Shown in pieces: positions 21,664 through 33,600 of a stretch of 64,000 nucleotides of DNA. Below the pieces are notes generated by a model. The model was not told the DNA's origin and made no database searches. It saw only the letters and a program-made list of their open reading frames with translations. Where the stretch lies: the NCBI RefSeq assembly GCF_004027225.2, contig NW_022651105.1, positions 503,772-567,771 of the forward strand, written 5' to 3'. Each line of letters starts with the position of its first letter. Position 1 is the stretch's first letter. Both the position numbers and the translations under genes were made by a program. Source of the stretch: Strigops habroptila (Eukaryota > Chordata > Aves > Psittaciformes > Psittacidae).

Positions 21664-22177
21664 TGTGGAGAAGAGAAGGCTCGGGGAGACCATGAATGGA
21701 GGGGACTTCAGGTGCCTGTATCCCACCACTGCATCTCCTCCCAGGTCTAGACTGAGCGGTGGCAGTAGGAGAACCTCCTGCAGGGCCATGAGCTGGGGCT
21801 GTCACCCAAAGCAGCATCCCTGCACCCCAACATGCTGTGTGTGGGGATCCTTCCTTCTGGGGCCTAAGAAAGGTGGGGTTTGGGAACATTTAGGGGTACC
21901 AGCAGTGTTGGGAGGGACAGAGATGCCTGAGGCTGGGCGGGTTTGGCATACAAGGTGGATTTTGGGGTGTTTTAGGGGTACCACGGGGATTGGAAGGGAT
22001 GGAGGTGCCTGGGGCTGGAGAACTGCTGCAGCGCACCCTCCGCCTGCCAGCTCCCCGCTTGGACACATGGCAAACAGGGAAGATCCCTGTTTGCCATAGG
22101 CGCAGCAGTCTCTATGTGCAATATTGGCTCTTACATTCTCTCGTCTCTGTTTAAGGGCACCAGATATATTTATGTAG

Positions 22178-22468
22178 GGGCTCTTCATCAGGGACTGTAG
22201 TGATAGCACAAGGGGCAGCGGATTCAAGCTTAAACAGGGCAGATTTCAGTCAGACATAGGGAAGAAGTTCTTCCCTGGGAGGGTGCTGAGGCGCTGGCAC
22301 AGGGTGCCCAGAGAAGCTGTGGCTGCCCCATCCCTGGCAGTGTTCAAGGCCAGGTTGGACACAGGGGCTTGGAGCAACCTGCTCTAGTGTGAGGTGTCCC
22401 TGCCCAAGGCAGGGGGTTGGAACTACATGATCTTAAGGTCCTTTCCAACCCTAACTCTTCTAGACTTC
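22178..22468 (+). mobile_element. CR1 3' end, unit 2
   Basis: Duplicate of the CR1 at 7045-7330, inserted before the unit duplication. Confidence 0.88.
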
Positions 22469-22778
22469 TACTTGACTACACATGTCCCGTGAGTAAGGGT
22501 CTCTGTGGGCAAGGGTCTCTTAGCTCAAGGAGTGTGACTTTTAGGATTAGAATGGAGCAAGTTCCTTTAGGAACACCGTTTCATTTCCCATTGGCACCCC
22601 CTTTCCTAAGCTGTCTGAGGTTGGCCGTTACTCTCCTGATCCACGTGGTACCAGTCTTCTACTTCTCCTCAAGCTCTAGGGGCTCATAAGGAACCGCTGC
22701 TTCTCCTTGTTACCTGCACTTCTAAACTGCCCATTTTCAAGCTTTCACACACAGAGCCCTTTACAAAACCTCCACTTC

Positions 22779-22784
22779 TTTATT
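22779..22784 (-). terminator. Polyadenylation signal of MROH-like copy 2
   Basis: AATAAA on the minus strand, about 240 bases beyond the TGA at 23024-23022, identical in position and context to copy 1. Confidence 0.62.
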
Positions 22785-23021
22785 GCTGGATGACATGGTG
22801 TCAGGTTTGGAGTCTGTGCTGGCTGGATGCCTCTCTGCTGCCTGGTGCTATTCAGAGCAAGGGTCCCTCTGCCCCTGCTGTCTCCAGAAGATGGAGCGCT
22901 GGGAACGCGGCAGCTCAGGAGCCGCTCTTTTAGCTCTTTTGTTTCTGAAGCTCTTTAGTCCAGGTTTAAGGATGACACCCCTTTCCCTAAGGAAAGGGCT
23001 GCCGCTCCCAGCTGTCCAGCA

Positions 23022-26000
23022 TCAGCAGCAGAGCGCTCGCAGGCGCCATCCCAACGTGCGCCGCACCGGTGGCCTTCTCAGGATGAGCACGGTCTGAATT
23101 GCCAGGGAACAGATGACGGGATCGCGTTCCTCCAGCAGCGTCTCAAGGGCTGTGAGCCAAAGGGACAGAGCCGAGATGAGCCTCCCATAGACCCCCAGGC
23201 ATCCTCCCCAGAGCCTGCTCCCTCCTCACCTTGGCAGATCTGCTCCAGCTTCACCTGGTTCCTGCCCCTTAGGGGCCGCGCGGCCAGTCCTGGGCACAGA
23301 GATCCATCAGCCCCCTGCTCCCCATCGGTGCTGAGCCCAGGGATCCCCGGGGCGGCAGCGGTGGGGATTGGGGCCCGGCGGCCTAAAGAGGGACCCCAGG
23401 GGCTGTGACTCACCGATGAACCTGATGGCTGCCTCTCGCAAGGGGGCCTGAGCATCCTCCAGGTACGGCACGCTCTGGTCCAGGTATTCCTCAGCCCTTT
23501 TCCTGCTCCGCTCCAGCTGCAGAGAGCACAAGGGGATGGGATGCCACAGAGCCTCCCCGCTTGGCTGCAGCAGTCCCTTCTCCCAGCGCCTCCCTTTCCC
23601 CTTGCCCGTTCCCATCTCCCAGCCAGGAGCCCCGTGGGATGGGCAGGGTGGTCCAAGGGGTGCCAGTGGGCACAGGGATGGGAGAGGGACGTGGAGAAGA
23701 GACATGGCTGCAGAGCGCAGAGCCCCTCACCAAGCACTCTGCAATCCTCCATGTCTGCCTTGTCTTCAATGGGCATTGGAGCTCTCGCCACCCGAGGAGC
23801 GTTGCTGCAGCAAGGAGGGTTTCCCTGGAGGCCTGCACAAGAGCGGGACATAGGAGAAGGCACCATGGCCTGGGGAAGGAGAGCTTGGGTGATCCTGGGG
23901 TGATCCCGCCTTTAGGAAGGTGGGACATGCCCTGGCCCAAAGATGGGGGGCTCGGAGATCTGTACCTCGGCCACGCTGTCACTCTGGTCGCTCATGTGGA
24001 GGAAGAGCGGGACCAGAAAACCCTGTGCGCTGCTCCTCATCCTCCTCTTGTCGCCCCTCACCACCGAGTCCAGCAGGACTCTGAAGAGGCGGATGGAGAG
24101 CTCTCGCAGCTGGCTGGACTCCTGGTGGCAAGGAGGAAAGGGGGACTTTGAGCAAGAGCAGCTCCCTGCCCATGCTGATGTGAGGGGGGAAGCTGTGGGG
24201 GCAGATCCTGCAGCAGGGGGAAGCTGTGCTGGGATGCAAAGCCCAGAAACCATCCCATGAGAGGCCAGGGAGCAGCCCCTGCTCCGAGTCATTGCAGGGT
24301 GCCCGTCTTCACGGCCCAGCAGCCTTACTCCATCAAAGAGGGGCAGGAGGTCCCCAACCAGCTGCACAGCAATGGGGCTGGCTTCCTTCTTCTGTAGGTG
24401 GCCCATCGCGTTCCTTATGATCACCAGGGCCTTTATCTTGATCTCTTCCTTGGCATTCTGGAGCCTGCCCATCATGTGTGGCAGGAGGATCTGCAGTTTC
24501 CTTGCCTATAGGAAGAGATGGAGGTTCCTGGTTGTAAAACCCTGACACAACGCTGCACTCACCAAGGTGCACCATTGCCAAGAGGGTTCCCCATGACCAT
24601 GCCCTGACCCACCCCAAGAGGGCTCCCCATGACCATGCCCTGCTCACCAAGTCAGGTCTCTCCGACAGCACAATGAGGTTCTCAAGCAACAGGGACACTG
24701 TCCGCAGGCTTGGGTGGTCCTGAGAGCTCTCGACATGGGACTCCTCACCAGCATCCTCACTGGAGGCCATGGCCTGAAGGAAACACAGCAGTGAGCCACT
24801 ACAGAGCCTGCGGGGCTCGCTGGAGGCCATCAAGGCCCTTTTTAACTCACAACCAAGGCAGGGATGGAGGTGTCTCGTGTGTCCTGCGGTATCCCGAGCA
24901 GCTCCTGTAAGGCCTCCGAAGTCTTGGGCATGGTGAGGATCAGCTCCCACATGTCCATGCCAGCGCTGCAAGCCAGAGAGCTGTGTCAGCATGGTCCATG
25001 CATCCCATGGGATGCCGTGGGCAGGCAGCAGAGGGCAAAGGTGGTGCTCCCCATGGGAGGGGTGGAAAGGACCTTAAGATCATCTAGTTCCAACTCCCCT
25101 GCCTTGGGTCTGGAAGCCAGAGTTTCTTCAGGCCCCTCTGCCCACAGGGAACAAGCCCTCAAGGCTGATACCTGTCACTTAAGGGAATGTTGAGCACCAT
25201 GCTGATGGTCAATGCCCTCGGGTGCTTCAGGACCAGCAGGATAAGGAGGGCGCCCAGCTTGCACCACGCTGAATCTCTGCTGCTCTGCTGCAGGCTTTCA
25301 TGGATGCTCCTTACGATGCTTGGCACCTGGAGGGGGGAACACAGGGGAGGATGGTGCTGCTGCCACTGGAGTGCAGCCATTTCCCATCCCTCTCTGCTGC
25401 ATGAAAGTGGCTTCAAGTCACCTCCTAGGTTTGGGAAGGAGGGAGGGAGGGAGGAAGAAGGCCTGACAGGACTGAAGGGCATGGCAACCCAGCCACAGGC
25501 CACTCACATCTGCCAGCCAGAAGTCAACGTCTCTCATGACCAGATCCAGAATGTCTTCTGCTACCCACTTCTCAAAGATGCTGGAGTCTCTCATCGCCTC
25601 GATGGCCACGCAGACAAAGTCTGTCCTCTCCCGTGGATAAAGGGAATTTGCAAACGCCTAGGGGAGGAAGGTTGGGCTCATGGGCACCGCATTGTCCCTG
25701 CTTGAGGACAGCAGGAACCGTCCCACCAGGGACAGTGAGGCCACGCCAGCCCCTGCTGCTTCTGGATGCTTCTGCTCACACACGTGCCCTGCTCTTGCCA
25801 CAGAGTCCCAGCAATGGGGGGAGCTCATTACCATGGTAAGGTCTTGGGCTCTGTTTTCTTCTTCCCATGTGAGCTCTTCTCCTTCCCCCTTTGGCTTTGG
25901 CCTGCCTGAACAGCAAGGGAGACACAGAAGAGTCAGAAGGACACAGCAGCTTTGTCATCAAGCTTCCCAAACCACCCCGAGACCTGCAGGACACAAGCGC

Positions 26001-29000
26001 TCAAGGAGGTTACTGGAGGGCATCAGGAAGAGCTTCTTGCTGCAGGCACTGGAGTGCTGCAGGCATGGAGCTGCTCTTCACGAACAGGGAAATCCTGCCT
26101 TTGGGACATGGGAGTCAGTGGTAGCTTTGGCTGTGGGGACCACAGAAGAGCAGGGCTCAAGATGCTGAAAGGAGGGAGGAAGGCGAGAAGCAGCCCCACC
26201 AGGAGACGTGTGTGTGCAGAGGGATGAAGCCCACCACAACTTCTCTTACTTTCTTGATGCTGGAGGTAATTATAGAGGCACCAAAGAGCACTCCAAGCTG
26301 GAGAGCTTGCCTCATCCTTGGCAAATCGGAAAAGGATGAGACGACCCAGAAGCTGTCCCAGGAGCAGGACTAAGAGTTCTTCTTGGGAGACAGGGCTGCA
26401 TAGGTCTGTTTCAGTCGGGTGCAAGCCCTGCGGGAGGAAGGTGGAAGAACAAGAAGAACAAGGTGAAGAACCTGAAGAACCCAAAGAAGAATGTAGGAGA
26501 AGAAAGGAGAAGAAAGGAGAAGAAAGGAGAAGAAGGAGAAAGACCAGAAGAAGAATCTGAAGGAGAATGAAAAATGAAGGAAGAAAGGAGAAGAAAGGAG
26601 AAGGATAAAGAAGAAGGAGGAGAAGGAGAAAGGAGGAGGAGGAGAAGGCAGAGGGCAGGCAGGCTTTGCAGGGCCCCGTCTCCCCAAGCAGCCCCATGCG
26701 GGGAGAGCTGCCGCCTGCTCTGGTGTGCAGGGAGGGGGAGATGCTCTGGCTGGAGCCTGCCTGGTCCTTACCCTCAGTGTGTGATGGTGAAGCAGCAACT
26801 GGCTCAGGGTCCTGATCCTCCCCAGGGCCCTCTCCCGCACCACGGCGCTCTCAGAGCTGGTGAAGCTCAGCAGGACCTGGGCAGAGAGAAGCTGCTGGTG
26901 TGCCCTGGGAGCAGACACGTGCTGCAGCAGGAGCAGCATGGGCTGGACCCGCACTCCTTCCATCAAGGCTTCCTCTGAGCCTCTACTGGGGTTCCTGATG
27001 CTGAACATCACCCCGAGGGAGTCAGGATCAGCCCGTGGCTTTGTGTGTCAAGGGGAGGATGGAGGGGCACCAGTACAGGAAGGGACATTCTGGGGTGAGA
27101 AGAAGCTGGGGAAGTACATTGGGTGCCTGCAGCCTGCAGGGAAACAGGCCCAGGCACAGTGCAGGATGGGCTGCCGTGCAATGGCCAAGGCTGAATGAAG
27201 ACAAAACCAAGGTCTTTGTCCCCTTGGCTGTGGCTGATGTCCTTGCCACAAAGGCCTAAGAGAAGACATATCCTCATTTCCAGGGCTGGGCTGAAACTAG
27301 CAGCAAAAATCCACTACCTCATCACTGTCCCTGCCCATGGCAGGGGACTGGAACTAGATGATCTTCAGGTCCTTTCCAACCCAACCCATTCTATGATTCT
27401 ATGCTTACAGTGTACATATAAATAAATATACGTATATATATATGCAGATATATATAAAAGACATGTTAATACTTTAAAGAGTGGCTTATCTAATAGTTAA
27501 GGGGAAGGGAATTTTCCTAACAAGTCCCATGGGTCCCACCAAGCTGGTCCCAAACCAGGCTGATGAGAGGCAGCAAAGATGCCAGCCCAGGGGGGATCAG
27601 TCTCCTGAGAGTGGGCAGCAAAGCCTCTAGTGGGGTTCCTGCCCCTTTGGCTTCGTATAACTGCCCCTTGCGTCTGGGCACGTAGGTAGATGCCACCCTC
27701 TGCAGCCACTGTGCTCCAGAAGGGCCTTGGTTACCCAAGGGAGGTGGGCACCATCCCTGCAGGGCGCTCTCTGTGCATGGCACTGGTGTGGGGACCATCC
27801 ACTCAAGCAAAAGCGCTTTTCCCAGGGTGAGGGACAGCCCCTGTGAACCCCATTCAGCACATGCCAGACCTGCAGGATGTTCTGCAGCTTCTCGCTGGCC
27901 CTGGGGGCAGGAGAGTTGAGCACCAGCCTCCGGAGCATGTTGTCCATGGATTCCAGCATCTGCAAGGAGGACAGAGCGTAGCACTTAAGGTGCCAGCTGG
28001 GCTTAAACTATGCTCATCCCGCAGCACTGCGTGACCAGGGAGCAGCCGCAGGGAGCTGTGGGCTCCTGTAGCTCCTCCAGCACTTACGTAGATATAGTAG
28101 TATGTGTGTATGTCTGAAAACTCCTCCTTTGGAGGAAGGAAGAAGACACTTCTGCAGCAGATTTCCAGGAGGCTTTCCTCCTGGCCTGCCAGCCCTGTCT
28201 CCACTGAGCTGCAAAGAGAGAGGGCTCCAGTTGGACACTGGTGCTGGGAGCAGTGCCTCGAGGCCTTGGGCAGGCAGACACAGAGCTCTGGGGTCCCCAG
28301 GAGGGATGGGCAGTTGTGGTACCTCAATTCTGCTATGGCATCCATGGCGAGATGCCGCACCTTGGTGAACAGTTGGTCCATGGGCTCCTGTTGGAGCAGC
28401 ATCTGCAGAGCACAATGGGGATAAGGGATGTGGTAGATGCCAGCACCCAGTGCCACCAATGCTGCCCTCACTGAGTGCTGGAGGCCTTGCCCCCTGCCCA
28501 TAGCATCCCCAGGGTGCTCTCCTCACCTTGATCATCTCTGCCAGATGGCAATTGTGGCAGAAGACATCCAGCCCCTGGTGCAAGCCGCAGTACCTGGCGG
28601 TGCACAACAGGCAGCAGATGCTCTCCAGAAAGCCAATCTTATCGTACTCATCCTGGAAACCAGGGGGGACAGAGACACAAACAGGCAGTTTGAGAGGGGA
28701 CAGCAGGACTGGACTCTAGGGGGGGCCTGGTTGAAGCCAGCACCCACCAGCACCCACCAGCAGAGCCCCTGTTCACAATGGCTATGCCTACCATTGTTGG
28801 GCTTTTGACAAAGGCCTCAATGCGCTCCACATTGTTCTGCTCCAGTCTGTAAACGGGTAACCAGGTGGCATCTAATAAAGGAGGAGGAGAGCTTTGGAGA
28901 GCAGAGGAAGGAGCTCTGCCCTCCACCAGCATGCCAGGGAAATGTGGTGCTGGTGTCGAGCACCATAGAGTCATAGAATCCTAGAACGGGTTGAGTTGTA

Positions 29001-29460
29001 AAGGACCTGAAGATCATCTAGTTCCATGACATGGAACCATGACACGGTTTAGTGTGTGGTGATCCTGCCCATGGCATGGGGGTTGGAACTGGATGAGCTT
29101 AAGGTCCTTTCCAACACAAACCATTCTATGATTCTGTATCATCCAAGGCTCTGTCCAACCTGGCCTTGAACACTGCCGGGGATGGAGCATTCACCACCTC
29201 TTTGGACAACCTGTGCCAGCGCCTCTACCACTCTTACAGGAAAGAACTTCTTCCTTATATGCAACCTGACCCTCCCCTGTTTCAGTTTAAACCCATCACC
29301 CCTTGTCCTGGTCCCAGACCAACAGGGCCCCTCACTCACCAGCCCTCAATGGGAGGCCCGGGGGTTCCTCATAGGACTCCGGTGAAGATCTGCTGTTCTG
29401 GGGAGCCCCGTCCTCCTCCTCCCAGGCCCTCCTGGGGGATCCGGGGAGTTTCTCCGCCAT
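23022..29460 (-). CDS. Maestro heat-like repeat (MROH) family protein, copy 2, 19 coding exons, intact
   Basis: Coding exons, 5' to 3' on the minus strand: 29460-29340, 28871-28792, 28652-28527, 28402-28323, 28208-28088, 27959-27870, 26876-26772, 26427-26250, 25905-25832, 25657-25508, 25326-25172, 24965-24851, 24773-24648, 24505-24329, 24121-23966, 23832-23731, 23516-23414, 23289-23230 and 23149-23022. Each exon has exactly the length of its copy 1 counterpart, all splice sites are kept and the frame again gives 748 residues. By eye I count about 56 amino-acid differences from copy 1 (roughly 92-93% identity). They cluster in residues 1-40, the end of coding exon 5 (FSGLDTYYFIF becomes FSDIHTYYYIY), and the exons at 24965-24851, 24121-23966 and 23832-23731. 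The exons at 28402-28323, 26876-26772 and 23516-23414 encode identical peptides. The copy therefore looks functional rather than a pseudogene. Function is unknown, as for copy 1. Confidence 0.87.
26485..26650 (+). repeat. Polypurine tract in an MROH intron, unit 2 (short allele)
   Basis: GAAGAAAGGAGAAGAAAGGA-type repeats replace the 13-bp array of unit 1. Confidence 0.85.
27325..27405 (+). mobile_element. CR1 3' tail in an MROH intron, unit 2
   Basis: Counterpart of 12365-12445, followed by a TATA-type microsatellite at about 27415-27460. Confidence 0.85.
28968..29315. mobile_element. Nested CR1 fragments between MROH coding exons 1 and 2, unit 2
   Basis: Same arrangement of three CR1 fragments as at 13998-14345. 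Confidence 0.85.
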
Positions 29461-29724
29461 CCTGTAGATCAAGGAAAGGGATCGAGGTGGTGGAGGGGGA
29501 AGCTTGAACCAAACGCATCAGGGCTGAGCTCAGGAGCAACCCACCGGCTCCTTGCTCCTGCCCTGTCCCATCATCATCTGCTGCACTGAGCAGTGCAGTG
29601 GGGTGTCACAAATGAGGTCAGAAAGGGCTCCGTTTTGACCCGTTGCCCAGGTGACCCACCTGAGGTCTAGACTGAAGCTGTGGGAGAACCTGCTGCAGGG
29701 CCATGAGCCATGACTTGATATGAG

Positions 29725-29970
29725 GATTATGATGGGGTGTGGTGATATGTTCTATGAAATGAGGAAGATGATGAGATGCGATGGGTGAGATGAGATGAGA
29801 TGGATGAGATGAGGTGAAGATGTGGTGTCGTGATGTGGTGTGATGATGTGGTGTGAGGAAGATGATGCGATGCAATGCAATGAGATGAAGATGAAATGGG
29901 ATGAAGATGAGCTCAGCTGAGGTGATGGCATGCGATGAGATGAGGTTGGGAGGAGACCAGATGGGATCAC
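29725..29970 (+). repeat. GATGA/GATGTG microsatellite in MROH intron 1, unit 2
   Basis: Counterpart of 14630-14870. Confidence 0.8.
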
Positions 29971-30041
29971 CTCCATCACACCCCAGCTGAGGAGGAGGAA
30001 AATGCACTTGGGGAGGGGAGAGGAGGATTTTTCACACGTAC

Positions 30042-30156
30042 TTGGTCAGAAGTTGTCTTTCCGTAGCTTTCTCTCCGCAATCCACTGAGGTGCGGTACCA
30101 GCAATGCAGCTTGCTCACGAGAGACTCAACCACTCCGTGAGCTCTTCTGTCAAGTG
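30042..30156 (-). other. 5' untranslated exon 1 of MROH-like copy 2
   Basis: Duplicate of the exon at 14939-15053, shifted by 15103 bases and nearly identical, with the same CCAA/GTACGTG donor. The transcription start is estimated from the TATA box. Intron 1 of this copy is about 90 bases longer than in copy 1, because of about 125 bases found only here (29572-29697). Confidence 0.55.
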
Positions 30157-30179
30157 CCACACACAGGGACAGCCCTGGC

Positions 30180-30245
30180 TTTATACCTGGCTGTGCCTAC
30201 CTCAGCGCCGGTGCTTTGTGGCACCATAGGTGGTGGGTGATGTCA
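30180..30245 (-). promoter_or_regulatory. TATA box and CRE-like site, promoter of MROH-like copy 2
   Basis: TATAAA at 30185-30180 and TGACATCA at 30245-30238 on the minus strand, with the same spacing as in copy 1. Conservation of both elements suggests that both copies keep an active promoter. Confidence 0.58.
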
Positions 30246-31345
30246 CAAGAGCCAAGGCAGCGCCGGGTTTCGAGGCAATGTCCACCCTGAGTGGGAACAG
30301 GTTTGGCTCCTCTGCATCAGGGAAGACATCCTCCACCACCAGAACATCTCCTCCCATCGGAGGGGGCAGCTCTTTGCATTCCCACTCAAGAGCGACAGCT
30401 TTGGGAGCTCAGATGCCCTGAGGGAGGAATGTGAGCAGGAGAGCTTGAGGACCTTCCTGCATTCACTCTGCTCCGTCCAACCCGGCCTTAAACACTGCCA
30501 CGGATGGAGCATTCACAACTTCCTTGGGTGAAGAAAAACTGCAGGTGACAGGTCGGGTACCCCGGGATGTTTGGTGACAAGAGCTGCGATTCCAGAAGGG
30601 ACACAACATTCGGGGTGGACACCGGGCACATATAACATCGCCATGCACCTGACAGGCCACATGTCTGGATGATGCCATGTCCCATGTCAGCACGCCTTCA
30701 GTGCTGAGCACACGTTGTCCCACTTCCAAGCGCCTCTGATGGAACCGGTCTAATAAAGCTGTGCTAACCCTGAGTCAGCCGCAGGAGCTCACCCACAGTG
30801 CCACCTATGCTACCTAACCCAACACCTCTGCTGCCTCAAGTGCCACCTACACTACCCAGCCTGACACCTACGATACCCAACGTGACACCCACACCACCTG
30901 ACATCTACACGTCCCAACCTCACACTGCCTGCACCCCTTAACAACTGCCTGTATCCCTGCCAAGAGGATAACCTGCAAATAGCCTACAGTGTGTCCCCAA
31001 AGTGTGCCCTTACCTGCTGGGGCCCTCTCCTCGCGCCTGCGTTTCAATGATGTCCTGTCTCTTCACCGTCTACTGCTCACCCCTAAACACCCACCGTGAC
31101 CGCCACTGACCACCACCAAGCAGTGCCCTCCTGCATGGGCCAATGCAGATCTCCTCAGCATCCTCTGATGAATCCTTGCCGCTCAGGGCTCGTGCCATTC
31201 AGCATCTCCATGGGCTGGCATTGCTAAAAAAACCCCACTTGCTTCCATCGCTGGCCACTCACCTTCCTCCTCTTCATCCTCCTCCTCCTCCTCTTCTTCT
31301 TCTTCCTCCTCACTATACCGTGCTGCAAAAAAACAGGGCACCTAC

Positions 31346-31497
31346 CATACAGGATGGTACTGGCATTGCTGTTGCCCAGCTTGTTCGTGGCAACACACAT
31401 GTAGTTGCCACAGTCCTCCTCTGAGAGGTTGAAGAAGGGCAGCGTGGACAGGCTGCCCTCGCTCTCGATCCGCACACCTTCCAGCCCATTGGCTAAC
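31346..31497 (-). pseudogene. Orphan IgLON-type third Ig-domain exon, unit 2
   Basis: Duplicate of the exon at 16243-16394 (offset 15103) with the same splice sites and an open frame. It sits in the same place, upstream of the MROH promoter of its unit and next to a satellite array. The downstream intron starts with the same GTAGGT, followed within about 80 bases by an AGG/AGA-rich microsatellite. Confidence 0.7.
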
Positions 31498-31924
31498 CTG
31501 CAGGGTTCAAAAACACATGATGATGCTTTGAGTGCAACATGCTGTGCCCCCTGCTCTTCCCACCAGCCATGTCCCACACATTCCCCCTCCAGACTCCCCA
31601 CATCCCACCAAGACAAGCCCTGACACGCTCCCCATTCCCTAACCAATCTCCCCGCACATCATACCCTGCTCAAATCAACCCTACCAGCCAACGCCATTGT
31701 CTCTGAGCGAAACAACCCACTTAGACCCAGCAACATGTGTTGAACCCACCCGTCCTCCACGCAAGGCTCTTGACCACTTGGCTCTCAACCAGCGTCCTCC
31801 TTGAATCACTGAAACTACGCCACGGGAACGGGGAGGAGAATCATAGAAGTGTAATACCCACAGGTTAGAGAAAAGAACAGTGTAATAACTACAGAACAAT
31901 CATGGAATCATAGGATCACCGTAG

Positions 31925-33600
31925 ATGATGCACGCAATGGGACTTTGAGGTGGGATAGCGAGGAGTGAGATCAATGCCAGTGGCACTGTTGCGGAGCTCA
32001 CCGTGTGCAGAAGAGGCCCAGCACCAGCTTTCAGTCCTGACTCTTCGGCTGTGGGAGCAGGGCCCGGACGTTCGTGCTCAATGCAACGGGCTCGGCAGAG
32101 CCTCGTGTGGGCACCGTAGATGTTGCATTCAATGGACTTTTTAGTGGGAAAACGGGGAGTGAGAGCAATGCCGGCGGCACCATTGTGGAGATCACCATGT
32201 GCAGAAGAGGCCCAGCACCAGCTTTCAGTCCTGGCTCTTCGGCTGTGGGAGCAGGGCCTGGAGGTTCGTGCTCAATGCTATTGGCTCAGCACAGCCTCCA
32301 GCCTGCATCATAGATGTTGCATTCAATTGGAGTTTTAGGTGGGAAAGCGAGGAGCGAGAGCAATGCCGGTGGCACCGTTGTGGAGCTCACCATGTGCAGA
32401 AGAGGCCCAGCACCAGCTTTCAGTCCTGGCTCTTCGGCTGTGGGACCAGGGCCCGGACGTTCATGCTCAATGAGACGGGCTCAGCACAGCCTCCAGCCTG
32501 CATCGTAGAGGATGCATTCAATTGGACTTTTAAGTGAGAAAGCGAGGAGCGAGAGCAATGCCGGTGGCACCGTTGCGGAGGGCACTCGGTGAAGATGAGG
32601 CCCAGCACCAGCTTTCAGTTCTGGCTCTTCAACTTTTGGAGCAGGGCCCGGACGTTCGTGCTCAATGCGAAGGGCTTGGCACAGCCTTAAGTGGGCTCTG
32701 TAGATGTTGCATTCAATTTTACTTTTAGGTGGGAAAGTGAGAAGGGAGAGCACTGCCAGCGCCACCGTTGCGGATCTCACCGTGTGCAGAAAAGGTCCAA
32801 CCCCATCTTTCAGTCCTGGCTCTTCGGCTGTGGGAGCAGGGCCAGATGCTCTTGCTCAGTGCGACGGGCTCGGCACAGCCTCTAATGTGCACCGTAGATG
32901 TTGCATTCAATTGGACTTTTAGGTGGGAAAGTGAGGAGCGAGAGCAATGCCAGTGGCACCGTTGTGGAGGTCATTGCTTGGAGAAGAGGCCCAGCACCAG
33001 CTTTCAGTCCTGGCTCTTCGGCTGTGGGAGCAGGGCCCGGACGTTCGTGCTCAATGCGACATGCTCGACACAGCCCGATCCTGCATCGTGGAAGATGCAC
33101 GCAATTGGACTTTTAGGTGGGAAAGCGAGGAGCGAGAGTAATGTCGGTGGCACTGTTGCAAGGCCTACCGTGTGCAGAAGAGGCCCAGCACCAGAATTTT
33201 ATCCTGGCTCTTCGGCTGTGGGAGCAGGGCCCAAATGTTTGTGCTCAATGCGATGGGCTCGGCACAGCCTCGAGCCTACATCTAAGAGGATGCACGCAAT
33301 TGGACTGATAGGTGGGAAAGCGAAGAGTGAGGTCAATGTCGGTGGCACCGTTGCGGATCTCACTGTGTACAGAATAGGCCCACCAGAGGTTTCAGTCTTG
33401 CCTCTTCTGTTGTGGGAGCAGGGCCCGCACGTTCATGCTCAATGCGAGTTGCTCAGCACAGCCTCGAGTGGGCGCAGCAGATGTTGCACACAATTGGACT
33501 TTTAGGTGGGAACACGAGGAGTTAGTGTAATTCTGGTGGTACCTTTGCAGCGCTCACCACTTGCAGAAGACGCCCAGCAGCAGCTTTGTATCCTTCCTTG
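31925..33600 (+). repeat. 195-bp satellite array 3, right of unit 2
   Basis: About nine monomers in the same orientation, starting at the right edge of unit 2. The last monomer runs into the GC-rich minisatellite near 33600. Confidence 0.9.

Larger units (their letters stand above)
19055..31925. repeat. Segmental duplication, unit 2
   Basis: Direct tandem copy of 2785-16820. The offset steps from about 15552 at the left edge to 15133, 14959 and 15103 as indels accumulate. Noncoding parts are very similar by eye, so the duplication is recent or kept alike by gene conversion. Confidence 0.9.
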
